A stretch of DNA of 18,521 bases from an uncultured Prevotella sp. (GTDB taxonomy: Bacteria; Bacteroidota; Bacteroidia; Bacteroidales; Bacteroidaceae), in assembly GCA_900546575.1 (NCBI GenBank), contig URDM01000061.1:1-18521 (forward strand). The letters run 5' to 3'. Positions 1-7,511 of the stretch are shown in pieces (position 1 is the stretch's first letter; every line of letters begins with the position of its first letter). The notes beneath the pieces were generated by a model that was given only the letters and a program-made list of their open reading frames with translations, was not told the DNA's origin and ran no database searches. The translations under genes were made by a program, and so were the position numbers.

Positions 1-106
1 TAAGTTACTAAAAATCAGCGATATATACAACCTTTTACTCATATTTATCAACTTAAATTAATTCCGCCAACGGGTTAAATCTATATGTATTGTTGGAAAA
101 AACATA

Positions 107-114
107 TACCTTTG
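107..114 (+). promoter_or_regulatory. Putative Bacteroidetes -7 box upstream of the LytTR pseudogene
   Basis: TACCTTTG fits the Bacteroidetes -7 consensus TAnnTTTG exactly and lies about 75 nt before the ATG at 189. No good TTTG is seen 18-21 bp upstream (the nearest candidates, TTG around 91-95, are too close), so this is a half-supported promoter. It suggests the broken LytTR gene once had its own transcription start near 121. Confidence 0.4.
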
Positions 115-188
115 CATGAGCGCAGTTGCCAAGGTTGTTGGTGCTTTGGTCGTACTGCTCTGAACAAAAGTAATAAAACCATAAACAG

Positions 189-614
189 ATGGAATGGCTT
201 AATATTTCGACATCTATCGAACTTGTCAGGGTACAGACAGACGATGTCGTTTTCGTTCAAGCAGACGAGAACTACTCAGATGTATACCTATTCAATGGCT
301 AGCCTCACAAAATGACGTTCAAACTCAAATTCTTTTAGGACGCCTTCTTGCAATTAAAAAACAACTTTTTCATAAGAGTTGGCAAAAGCCTTATTGTAAA
401 TAAGAAATACATCTACGTTATAAATATTAGCACGCAGGAATTGCTTCTGTCCGGTTCACGGCTTAGTGTTGAATTCAAGCTCAGAGCCTCAAAAGATGCT
501 CTGAAAGAATTGAAAGATCAAATAGAATTGGAGACGACGCTCGAGCAGGAAAAGAATGTCACTACTACCGGAGCTGACAGAGAGAAGAAGAAAAACAACA
601 ACGTATTTAAATAA
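189..614 (+). pseudogene. LytTR DNA-binding domain protein, interrupted by two in-frame TAG codons
   Basis: Reading from ATG 189 in one frame gives a recognisable LytTR DNA-binding domain: 'VFVQADENYSDVYLFNG', then a stop (TAG 300-302), 'PHKMTFKLKFF', a second stop (TAG 336-338), then 'LKNNFFIRVGKSLIVNKKYI' and a charged tail to the stop at 612-614. The family shows the same order: an acidic/aromatic 'EADGNYS' strand, an LK.FE helix, then '.F.RVHRS.IVN..YI'. LytTR domains bind promoter DNA in bacterial regulators. There is no room for a receiver domain, so this would have been a stand-alone LytTR protein of about 140 residues. Its 3' end overlaps the next broken gene by 59 nt, suggesting they were an operon. 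Both stops are substitutions rather than frameshifts, and the downstream part still reads cleanly, so decay looks recent. A sequencing error is unlikely to produce two separate stops. Confidence 0.8.
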
Positions 615-1595
615 TAGCGCTATTAGTTATATAGAAGATAACTTTAACGAGAAGCCGGTTATTGTCATTGACGAAAAACCAGATGTTGTTCCTGGTCAGA
701 TGGAAGGTGAAGTGCCTGTGATGATCATTGAGAACGACAACGATAGCGAAGAAAACAATACCATAAACATAACCACTACTAAAAATATGAGATGGTTATG
801 GATGCTAGGCTCTATACTAGTAGCAATAATTACTACTATAGTTTTAGCATTGGGATATAAGTATTATCGCACCTATATAAATATAGGAGTACCAGTGTCC
901 GTGAAATCAGCGGAGAACATAAAGAAGCTACAGAGCCCCGCAAGTCATGTTACACCAGATGTTATAATGACAAGCGACTCTATACTTGGCGTAGGTATGA
1001 ACATTTACGAGCTGCGCTGACTGAAAGCCGAGATTTCATTCTCACAGCCAGATTCTACTGATACCGAAGTCTATCTCTACAGTCGCAGCGTGATTTTACA
1101 AGCTACGACCCACACGAAAACCGATACCTCGGCAGCCTTGTTGTTAATGGTAAGGAACTGGCTACAAACATAAGCCGATTGGGATACTGTGCCATGGCAA
1201 ACAACAATGTAGTGATAGGTGTAGCAAGAGACGAAAAGGTGAAAGATTATTGTATAGAGAATAGAGGTTGCTTCTTCAGCCAGTTTATTCTTGTTTCAAA
1301 CGGTGTGCTGCCATCCAGATTCTATCTACACGGTAAGGTGGAGCGTAGGGCTATTGGTCGAATCGGCAACAAACTCTACCATATTGAGAGCCATAACAAA
1401 GAGGCGCTTTGGGCTTTTGCCGATGCTTTACGCGAATATGGCTTCATTGATGCCATCTACATCACCGGCGGAACGGACTACTGTTATTACCGCTCCGCAG
1501 ATGGTAGATTGCATGATATTGGTGATGCAAACCAAAAGGGCAAGAAGCATAAGGGACAAGGAACCATACCTTGGCTGGTATTCAAAAAAAGATAA
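556..1595 (+). pseudogene. Membrane-anchored phosphodiester glycosidase-like (NAGPA/DUF2233-type) protein, broken
   Basis: ATG 556 opens a protein with a polar N-terminus, one transmembrane helix (residues about 79-100, 'WLWMLGSILVAIITTIVLAL') and the start of an extracytoplasmic region. The frame hits TGA at 1018-1020. Beyond it the same frame reads sensibly ('LKAEISFSQPDSTDTEVYLY') until about 1090, where the coding sense moves to another frame ('DFTSYDPHENRYLGSLVVNG') and continues to the stop at 1593-1595. So there is one nonsense mutation plus at least one frameshift. The C-terminal part ('FILVSNGVLPSRFYLHGKVE', 'AIYITGGTDYCYYR', 'TIPWLVFKK') resembles the phosphodiester glycosidase fold, where a title-like NG...FY motif and a final (I/L)xxGG strand are conserved. 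That family assignment is by memory of the motifs and is moderate. Overlap with the LytTR gene suggests a regulator plus membrane-effector pair that decayed together. Confidence 0.65.
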
Positions 1596-1644
1596 ACATT
1601 TGTTGCCATTTACTCATGCTCAAGTTACGACGACAACTTCCCTA

Positions 1645-4221
1645 TCAAATCTCCAGCTGCGGCAGATGGTCGACAAGTATCTCGGTATGGCCTGCATCCC
1701 GAATGAATGTTCCCCTATCGCTCAGTGTAACTTCTGTTCCTGTCTTGCTGTTAGTTGCACTAAAGAAGCTGCGCCCATCGGCTTTTAAGTTAAGTCGTAT
1801 AGTCCAATCCGCCACGTGAATAGTGCCGTCTTTAGTCAGACGAGGCTTGCGCACTTTACTATCGGCAGAATGTGTGTCGATGATAGTAGCAAAATGGCAG
1901 CAGCGGGTCTTGGCTGTGGAAGCGGTGAAGTGCCAATGATTGGGATTAGAAGCATAACGTCCGTCTGCATCACCCTTAAGCCAATTGTCAGCAGGTACGA
2001 AGAATTGCGATGTTGTGTCGGCAGTAAGAGCTGTAGAGGCGTAAAGCCAAGCATCGGAAACACCACGAGCATAGTTTATGGCACGTACGTGTAGTGCTTG
2101 CGACTCATGACCAATAGTCATCGGATGCAACACTGTGTGCAACATATAACTCCACACTACGGGACGGTCGGCCTCCAGTTCGTCGTATACAAAGACAAGT
2201 CCTGAGGTTCCAAGTTCTACAATATGGCGGCGGTAAGTGGCGAGATGATTCACATCCCATCCAGTACGTGGCGAAGTCTCTACTCCTGCCTTGCGCAGAC
2301 GTTCGGTCCATAATGGAGACACCACCTCGCCATAAGCGTTCGAAGCATCGCCGAGCACGTAATTCACATTACTACCAGTATAATAGCGTGGTATCCACCC
2401 GTAACCCTCAGTACCAATACGCTGGCCCATACCGTCAACAAGGATGGTATTATGGGCACGTGTGGCACGATGGCATAGTATGGAGTGGCGGTCGACAAAT
2501 GAAGTATGATGACCACTGCTATAAAAGAGCGGCTGGCCACCGTAGAATGTATTGAAAGCATTCTGATTGGCAAGTGCATGCGATGTCGAACCATATGGAC
2601 TTGAGCGGAATGTCAACATAGCATTCTGATGCCAATCAGTCCAGTCTGTATGGAAGGCTGCCAGTCCGCTCTCGGGGAACACGTATGCCGATGGTAGAGA
2701 ATCAAGTCCGACACCTTCGGGTAATGGGCGTTGACACTGCAAGCGAAACCATGCCAAATCTCCCGACTTGCCAAGAAAAGACCTCTTCAGATAGTCGGGG
2801 CGCACAGCGAGCGTGCGGCGCACAAAGTCGGCAGCATAAGTGTCGCCAGTGAGTCGGGCCAACGCATCAAGATAACCTATGCGTGTAGCGCTAGGCTCGA
2901 GTACACGCTGATGAGAACTGCCATTGCCTCCAGACTTGCTGAATGGCGGTTGCTCGAAGATTGTATACATTATATTACGACGATACCATGGGTCGCAGAA
3001 GAAGTCGTAGCCCGTGAGACGGCTGTATAGCCAAGGCACCTCAATGAGGGTGCGACAGTTGACCATAAAGTATGAGTCGCCATTGTGCCATGCCCCGTCG
3101 GTGTTTAGACCAGGCATACGCGCCACCCATACGTTGTAGCAATACTCAGCCCACATAGCAGCCCGTGGCAACTCGCCGTAGGTGGAAAGCGCAGCCATAG
3201 TCAGAATGCGAAGCGTCATCTGCCAAACATGGTTGTCTGCAATGTAGTTTTCCAGATGATTGTTGTATAGAGCGTACATCTTTCCTGCCTTTCGGTCGAT
3301 GGCTTGCAGCAGAGCGGTGCGTTGTTCCGTGGTGAGCACGTCATAGAACGAGTCGTATGCCATAGTACATAGCGACAGAAGCGAAGCGTCGTTGAAGTCG
3401 CCCTTGACATTGACATCCTTGTCCCAATCAACCATTGTAATTATGCGTCGTGTTGCCTCATGAGCATAGCTTACATCACGTGTGAGCAAATAGGCATAAA
3501 CCAAAGCATTGCATCCCGACTCCTCACCGTCAATAATTCGTCGACTCTCGCGCGTAAGATATGCCTTACGCTGCACGGCATTGGTGAGTTTGGACAGTTT
3601 CGAAGTTGCAATATCGGCAGTTGACTTCATCGGTTTACGCATCACTTTCTGTGCCTTGTCGATATACCACTTGCGTTCGGGACGTCCCTTAGTATTAAGA
3701 GCGAACGAATTCCATGTATCGCGAGTGGTAAGAATGCGCGGATGCGAATCTGGCAAACCCTCCACCACACTACTGAAGGGCGGTGGACAGAAATGGGTTG
3801 GTGACAATTGGACTACTTTAAAACTATTTATGTCCGACCACTTGACGCTACCATCTTCGGATACATATCCATACCGCCAATACCACATACCCGGGGCAAG
3901 GTCGGTATCAGGATTGTACATAGGCCAGAAAGTTTCACGCTCAGTACATGCGGTGGCAAGATGTGAGTCTTGCGAATAGCGCAAACGATAGCGGAATGGA
4001 GCGTTATCGGCGGTAGGCCACTGAAACGACACCTTACGCTCACTGACGGTGCTGCCATCAGCCGGTAAAGGTGTTATGCGCTCCTCGTGCATGAGCATAG
4101 GTTCGGTAATCCGTATGCGACTCTGTGCAGTAGCTTGCTCCACACTTGCCATTGCAAGCGTAGCAGAGAGAGCTATATGCAAGAATGAATATATTATATA
4201 TATATGCTTAAATATTTTCAT
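1645..4221 (-). CDS. Secreted heparinase II/III-type polysaccharide lyase (DUF4962 + heparinase II/III-like)
   Basis: The protein has 858 residues with a signal peptide (about 1-33, ending ...MASVEQATAQS). Residues about 35-135 form a fibronectin-like/Ig-like domain ('FRYRLRYSQD', 'PGMWYWRYGYVSEDG'). About 150-500 is an alpha-helical toroid (DUF4962-like, 'HPRILTTRDTW'), and about 520-858 is the beta-sandwich heparinase II/III-like domain. Candidate catalytic residues by position in the family are H331 ('DNHVWQ'), Y384 ('DGAWHNGDSYF') and H548 ('YGSTSHALANQNAF'); 'AHNTILVDGMGQ' follows, as usual. Such enzymes cleave uronic acid-containing polysaccharides by beta-elimination in the periplasm or outside the cell; the substrate cannot be read here. 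The ATG is fixed by an in-frame stop just upstream. No SusC/SusD pair, sulfatase or sugar kinase is adjacent, so it stands outside an obvious polysaccharide utilisation locus. Confidence 0.88.
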   Translation of the reverse strand: MKIFKHIYIIYSFLHIALSATLAMASVEQATAQSRIRITEPMLMHEERITPLPADGSTVSERKVSFQWPTADNAPFRYRLRYSQDSHLATACTERETFWPMYNPDTDLAPGMWYWRYGYVSEDGSVKWSDINSFKVVQLSPTHFCPPPFSSVVEGLPDSHPRILTTRDTWNSFALNTKGRPERKWYIDKAQKVMRKPMKSTADIATSKLSKLTNAVQRKAYLTRESRRIIDGEESGCNALVYAYLLTRDVSYAHEATRRIITMVDWDKDVNVKGDFNDASLLSLCTMAYDSFYDVLTTEQRTALLQAIDRKAGKMYALYNNHLENYIADNHVWQMTLRILTMAALSTYGELPRAAMWAEYCYNVWVARMPGLNTDGAWHNGDSYFMVNCRTLIEVPWLYSRLTGYDFFCDPWYRRNIMYTIFEQPPFSKSGGNGSSHQRVLEPSATRIGYLDALARLTGDTYAADFVRRTLAVRPDYLKRSFLGKSGDLAWFRLQCQRPLPEGVGLDSLPSAYVFPESGLAAFHTDWTDWHQNAMLTFRSSPYGSTSHALANQNAFNTFYGGQPLFYSSGHHTSFVDRHSILCHRATRAHNTILVDGMGQRIGTEGYGWIPRYYTGSNVNYVLGDASNAYGEVVSPLWTERLRKAGVETSPRTGWDVNHLATYRRHIVELGTSGLVFVYDELEADRPVVWSYMLHTVLHPMTIGHESQALHVRAINYARGVSDAWLYASTALTADTTSQFFVPADNWLKGDADGRYASNPNHWHFTASTAKTRCCHFATIIDTHSADSKVRKPRLTKDGTIHVADWTIRLNLKADGRSFFSATNSKTGTEVTLSDRGTFIRDAGHTEILVDHLPQLEI

Positions 4222-4226
4222 AGCTA

Positions 4227-4234
4227 CAAAAGTA
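4227..4234 (-). promoter_or_regulatory. -7 box (TACTTTTG) directly in front of the lyase start
   Basis: On the minus strand TACTTTTG matches TAnnTTTG and ends only 5 nt before the lyase ATG (4221-4219). If it is used, the mRNA would be leaderless or nearly so. No in-frame start lies upstream, because a stop precedes the ATG. An identical box on the plus strand at 4257-4264 forms an inverted repeat with it. No clear TTTG was seen at the usual -33 distance. Confidence 0.4.
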
Positions 4235-4256
4235 GTCTATTTAATATAAAAAAGAG

Positions 4257-4264
4257 TACTTTTG
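4257..4264 (+). promoter_or_regulatory. -7 box (TACTTTTG) in front of the small secreted-protein pseudogene
   Basis: TACTTTTG matches TAnnTTTG and would start transcription near 4270, giving a leader of about 45 nt to the ATG at 4314. It diverges from the lyase -7 box, with 22 bp between the two boxes, so their -33 regions must overlap each other's -7 box. Confidence 0.4.
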
Positions 4265-4313
4265 CAGAAGAATATCGAAATTCGAACTAAAAACTAAAAG
4301 CAATTATCACAAA

Positions 4314-4755
4314 ATGAAGAAATAAATCTTATTGTTCATTGTCTTTGCGTGCATGTCGGTGCAGGGCGTATTTGCCCAAGCACAGAAGGAAGAAATCAAC
4401 AAACAAGCCTTCGAACTGAGATGGCAGCTACACCGTTACAAGTGGTTTACACTGATGGGCAAGGTTTACCGACTCACTAAAAAATGAAAAGTATGCCACG
4501 GAATGGAAGGCAGAATAACTACCTCCTCACCGACGTGCCGACATCTATCATCGAAACTTCCGCCCCTACAATACGTACAAAATACAACGATGACAACAAC
4601 GTGCTTATCCATTGCACAGCCGACCACAATGTACAACTGAAGCAGGAAGAGGGAATCTACTCACTATCGATACCCCAATCAACTACGCAAACTACTACTT
4701 CCTTGACTCACTATGCCGATACAAGAAGATTTCTAACAATAAATATGGTGCTTAA
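4314..4755 (+). pseudogene. Small secreted protein of unknown function, broken
   Basis: ATG 4314 is followed by AAG AAA and then TAA (4323-4325). Past that stop the same frame gives a good signal peptide ('ILLFIVFACMSVQGVFAQ') and 'QKEEINKQAFELRWQLHRYK' before ending at about 4482-4484. Sense then appears in other frames: 'LLTDVPTSIIETSAPTIRTK' with 'NNVLIHCTADHNVQLKQEEG' in one, and 'LTIDTPINYANYYFLDSLCR' in another up to TAA 4753-4755. So one nonsense mutation and two or more frameshifts have hit a gene of about 145 codons. It was probably a periplasmic or outer-membrane-exported protein, and I do not recognise the family. A -7 box remains at 4257-4264. Confidence 0.6.
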
Positions 4756-4781
4756 TTAATGCTTTTATCAAAATAAACTCG

Positions 4782-4789
4782 TAACTTTG
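4782..4789 (+). promoter_or_regulatory. -7 box for the head-group operon
   Basis: TAACTTTG matches TAnnTTTG. Transcription would start near 4796, leaving a leader of about 70 nt to the ATG at 4866. The -33 element is weak: only a TTTT at 4763-4766 lies near the expected place. It is the best candidate promoter for the four-gene operon that ends at 9355. Confidence 0.5.
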
Positions 4790-4865
4790 CACCGTTTAAA
4801 CAAAATTTACGCATGACACAGACACATGCCGTGCGTTTTCATTTGAAATCATAGAAATATAGAGA

Positions 4866-6527
4866 ATGAGATTTGCAGTAATAGCAGCGGGCGAAGGCAG
4901 CCGTCTGGCGCAGGAAGGCGTCGAACAGCCAAAACCGCTGGTACCCGTGTGCGGCGAGCCCATGATTGAACGCTTGCTGCGCATATTCGTCGACTGCGGT
5001 GCGACGGAGATAGTGGTAATCGTCAATGAATGGAGCACAGCAGTGCGCGAACATATTGAGAGCCTCGCCCTGCCCGTGCCTTTGCGTCTTGTGGTGAAGA
5101 CCACACCAAGTTCAATGCACAGCTTGCATGCGCTTTCGCCATATCTGCGTGGCGAACGTTTTTGTCTTACAACGGTAGATACTATCTTCCGCGAAGCAGA
5201 ATTCAAGAAATACATACGCCACTTTGCTGCCACTACCGATATAGACGGATGTATGGCTGTCACACCTTTTGTTGATGACGAGAAGCCATTGTGGGTAGGC
5301 GTTGAGCAGCAGGTGGATGCCGACGGTGCAAGCATTCTCGACAAGCAAGGCTCTCACCGCATGCCTCGCGTCACCGGTTTCCACGACAGCCAGGAGCAGG
5401 GCGACTATCTTATATCAGGCGGTATTTACTGTCTGGGCGATCGTGCTCTCGACGTACTCGACCACTGTATGGAGAAGGGCATGAGCCGTATGCGCAACTT
5501 CCAGCGTCAGCTCGTAACCGAAGGCTTGAAGCTCGAAGCTTACCCCATCAACAAGATTCTCGATGTCGACCATCGTGACGACATAGCCAAGGCAGAAGCT
5601 TTCCTTCGTCCGCTCGAAGGCAAGAAACTCGTAGGCGTATGCCGCGGCAATGAGTATTCGCCCAACTGTGTCGACAACGACGCAGCTATCATGCACGCCG
5701 TTAAGGACAATCTGGAATTGCTCGGTGCTGAGGTTGAAATGTACAACGAGAAGGACTTCTACACCAAGGCAGAGACTATAGACGCAGCCCTGCAACGTGC
5801 TGCCGACAATGGCATTATCGACAGCAATGAAGCCATAGCCAATGAGCATGCTGATGCTTTCTTCAGCATGGCACGCAGCAAGCGAGCACTCAACGCACTC
5901 GACCGTATTGAGAAGAACGGCACTCCCGTGGTTAACAGTAGCGACGGCATTGACCGTTGCATACGCCGTACAATGACAGAGATGTTCATCGAAGGCGGCG
6001 TGGCTTATCCCGAAAGCCGTATCATCGAAAAGGGCAATTCAATGTCTGACGGCATTGATTATCCTCTGTGGCTGAAGCGTGGCGACGGATGCGCCCAGCA
6101 GAAAGAGGATACATGCTACGTACAGTCGAAAGATGAGGCAGAAAAACTCCTTAACGACTTCTGGCAGCGTGGCGTGGAGTCGGTAGTGGTAAACAAACAC
6201 CTCAAGGGCGACCTTATCAAGTTCTACGGTGTTGAGGGCACCGACTTCTTCTACTGGTTCTATCCTTCCAAATGCGGTCACCGCTCTAAGTTCGGCCTTG
6301 AAGTAATCAACGGCGATGCACGCGGCATTCTCTTCGACACCGACGCTCTGAAGCAGGAGGCCGATAAGGCTGCGCTGATGCTCGGCGTACCAGTTTATGG
6401 TGGCGACTGCGTTATTGGCGACGACGGTTCGATAAAGATTATCGACTTCAACGACTGGCCAAGTTTCGCTCCATGCCGCGACGAGGCTGCATTCAATATA
6501 GCCATGGCTATACTCAACAAGATGTAA
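4866..6527 (+). CDS. Fused sugar/polyol-phosphate nucleotidyltransferase and ATP-grasp protein
   Basis: The protein has 553 residues and no signal peptide, so it is cytoplasmic. Residues 1-250 are a nucleotidyltransferase of the sugar/choline-phosphate type: nucleotide-binding G9-x-G11-S-R13, the 'QPKPLVPV' lysine K23, the metal aspartate D105 in 'LTTVDTIF', and the closing 'ILDVDHRDDIAKAE' (D235). Residues about 255-553 look like an ATP-grasp domain of the RimK/ITPK kind: 'VVNSSDGIDRCIRRTM' at 356-370, a lysine in 'YPLWLKRGDG' (K404), 'VVVNKHLKGDLIKFYGV' at 440-456, and the metal-binding strand 'IKIIDFNDWPSF' (D527, N529). The first half probably makes an NDP- (likely CDP-) linked head group. 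The second half may phosphorylate the alcohol beforehand or ligate something to it; ATP-grasp enzymes include inositol phosphate kinases. It leads an operon with a CDP-alcohol phosphatidyltransferase 66 nt downstream. The start is clear because the nucleotide-binding strand begins at residue 3. Confidence 0.85.
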   Translation: MRFAVIAAGEGSRLAQEGVEQPKPLVPVCGEPMIERLLRIFVDCGATEIVVIVNEWSTAVREHIESLALPVPLRLVVKTTPSSMHSLHALSPYLRGERFCLTTVDTIFREAEFKKYIRHFAATTDIDGCMAVTPFVDDEKPLWVGVEQQVDADGASILDKQGSHRMPRVTGFHDSQEQGDYLISGGIYCLGDRALDVLDHCMEKGMSRMRNFQRQLVTEGLKLEAYPINKILDVDHRDDIAKAEAFLRPLEGKKLVGVCRGNEYSPNCVDNDAAIMHAVKDNLELLGAEVEMYNEKDFYTKAETIDAALQRAADNGIIDSNEAIANEHADAFFSMARSKRALNALDRIEKNGTPVVNSSDGIDRCIRRTMTEMFIEGGVAYPESRIIEKGNSMSDGIDYPLWLKRGDGCAQQKEDTCYVQSKDEAEKLLNDFWQRGVESVVVNKHLKGDLIKFYGVEGTDFFYWFYPSKCGHRSKFGLEVINGDARGILFDTDALKQEADKAALMLGVPVYGGDCVIGDDGSIKIIDFNDWPSFAPCRDEAAFNIAMAILNKM

Positions 6528-6593
6528 AACAGCAGAACAGGCAACACCCCAAACATTACATCAAGGATTTTAATTAAACATTATCATACAGAA

Positions 6594-7502
6594 ATGTCAA
6601 ATTCAGAATTCAAGTCAACCCTCAAGTCTTCAGACACAGAGGAACACATCGACATTTATTTCTATCGCCCGATAGGCTATCAGTGGGCACGCTTCTTCCG
6701 CATGCTGCACGTCACCCCCAACGTGGTGACTATTCTTTCAATATTCCTTGGCGTAGGAGCCGGCATCTGCTTCGGCTTCAACGACATTTGCATCAACATC
6801 GTAGGTATTCTGCTGCTCATTTGGGCGAATATGTACGACAGCTGCGACGGTCAGCTGGCACGTCTCACCAATCAGAAGAGTGCACTCGGACGTATTCTCG
6901 ATGGTGCTGCAGGCGACTTCTGGTTCATCGCCATCTATGTAGCCATCTGCATCCGACTCATGCCCGAATGGGGCATGTGGATATGGGTACTGTGCGTTGT
7001 TAGCGGTTTCGGCTGTCACTCACGCCAGTGTCGTCTTGCTGACTACTATCGTCAGATTCACCTCTTCTTCCTCAAGGGCAAGGAGGGTAGCGAGATGGAC
7101 GACGCCTCAAAGCAGGTAGAACTGTATCGCGAGATGAAGTGGGGCAAGCAACCGCTGCAGAAACTCTTCCAGTTCTTCTATGTCAACTATACAGCTGCTC
7201 AAGAGAAGGAGACCCCATGGTTTCAGAAACTCAAGGCTGCCATACGTGCCAAATATCCCGACCAATTGCCCGAAAGCCTGCGCAATGACTTCCGCCATGG
7301 CAGTCTGCCACTGATGAAGTACGCCAACTTCCTCACCTTCAACTGGCGCAGTATCACTCTCTTTGTCAGCATTCTCATTGGTAAGCCGTGGGTTTATCCG
7401 GCTGTAGAGATTGTGGTGTTCACCGCCGTATACTTCTATATGCACTATCGTCACGAGCGTCTGTGCCGCGAGGTACTTGCCAAGCTCGACAGCTACAAAT
7501 AA
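6594..7502 (+). CDS. CDP-alcohol phosphatidyltransferase family membrane protein
   Basis: The protein has 302 residues with about six membrane segments (for example 43-62, 66-81, 109-122 and near the C-terminus 265-290). The family signature DxxDGxxAR(x8)GxxxD is present: D82, D85, G86, A89, R90, G99, D103 ('YDSCDGQLAR...LGRILDG'). The last aspartate is D108, so the final gap is four residues (GAAG) instead of the usual three. These enzymes swap the CMP of a CDP-linked alcohol for another alcohol, at the inner membrane with Mg or Mn. A long soluble loop (about 140-240) between membrane parts is larger than in minimal family members. Its place after the nucleotidyltransferase suggests that the head group or the lipid arrives as a CDP derivative. 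Inositol, glycerol or another polyol are possible; inositol is favoured by resemblance of the neighbourhood to Bacteroidetes inositol-lipid clusters. Confidence 0.88.
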   Translation: MSNSEFKSTLKSSDTEEHIDIYFYRPIGYQWARFFRMLHVTPNVVTILSIFLGVGAGICFGFNDICINIVGILLLIWANMYDSCDGQLARLTNQKSALGRILDGAAGDFWFIAIYVAICIRLMPEWGMWIWVLCVVSGFGCHSRQCRLADYYRQIHLFFLKGKEGSEMDDASKQVELYREMKWGKQPLQKLFQFFYVNYTAAQEKETPWFQKLKAAIRAKYPDQLPESLRNDFRHGSLPLMKYANFLTFNWRSITLFVSILIGKPWVYPAVEIVVFTAVYFYMHYRHERLCREVLAKLDSYK

Positions 7503-7511
7503 TAAAAACGT

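Noticed and set aside
300..338. In-frame TAG codons read as recoding (suppressed stop) in the LytTR gene
   Set aside because: No amber-suppressor tRNA or recoding element is seen, the partner gene is also broken by a stop and a frameshift, and TAG is used as a normal stop elsewhere (HAD gene). Decay is the simpler reading.
1585..1639. Terminator between the convergent pseudogene and the lyase
   Set aside because: Only a 5-bp stem (AAGTT/AACTT) and a separate A7/T7 run are present; too weak to call.
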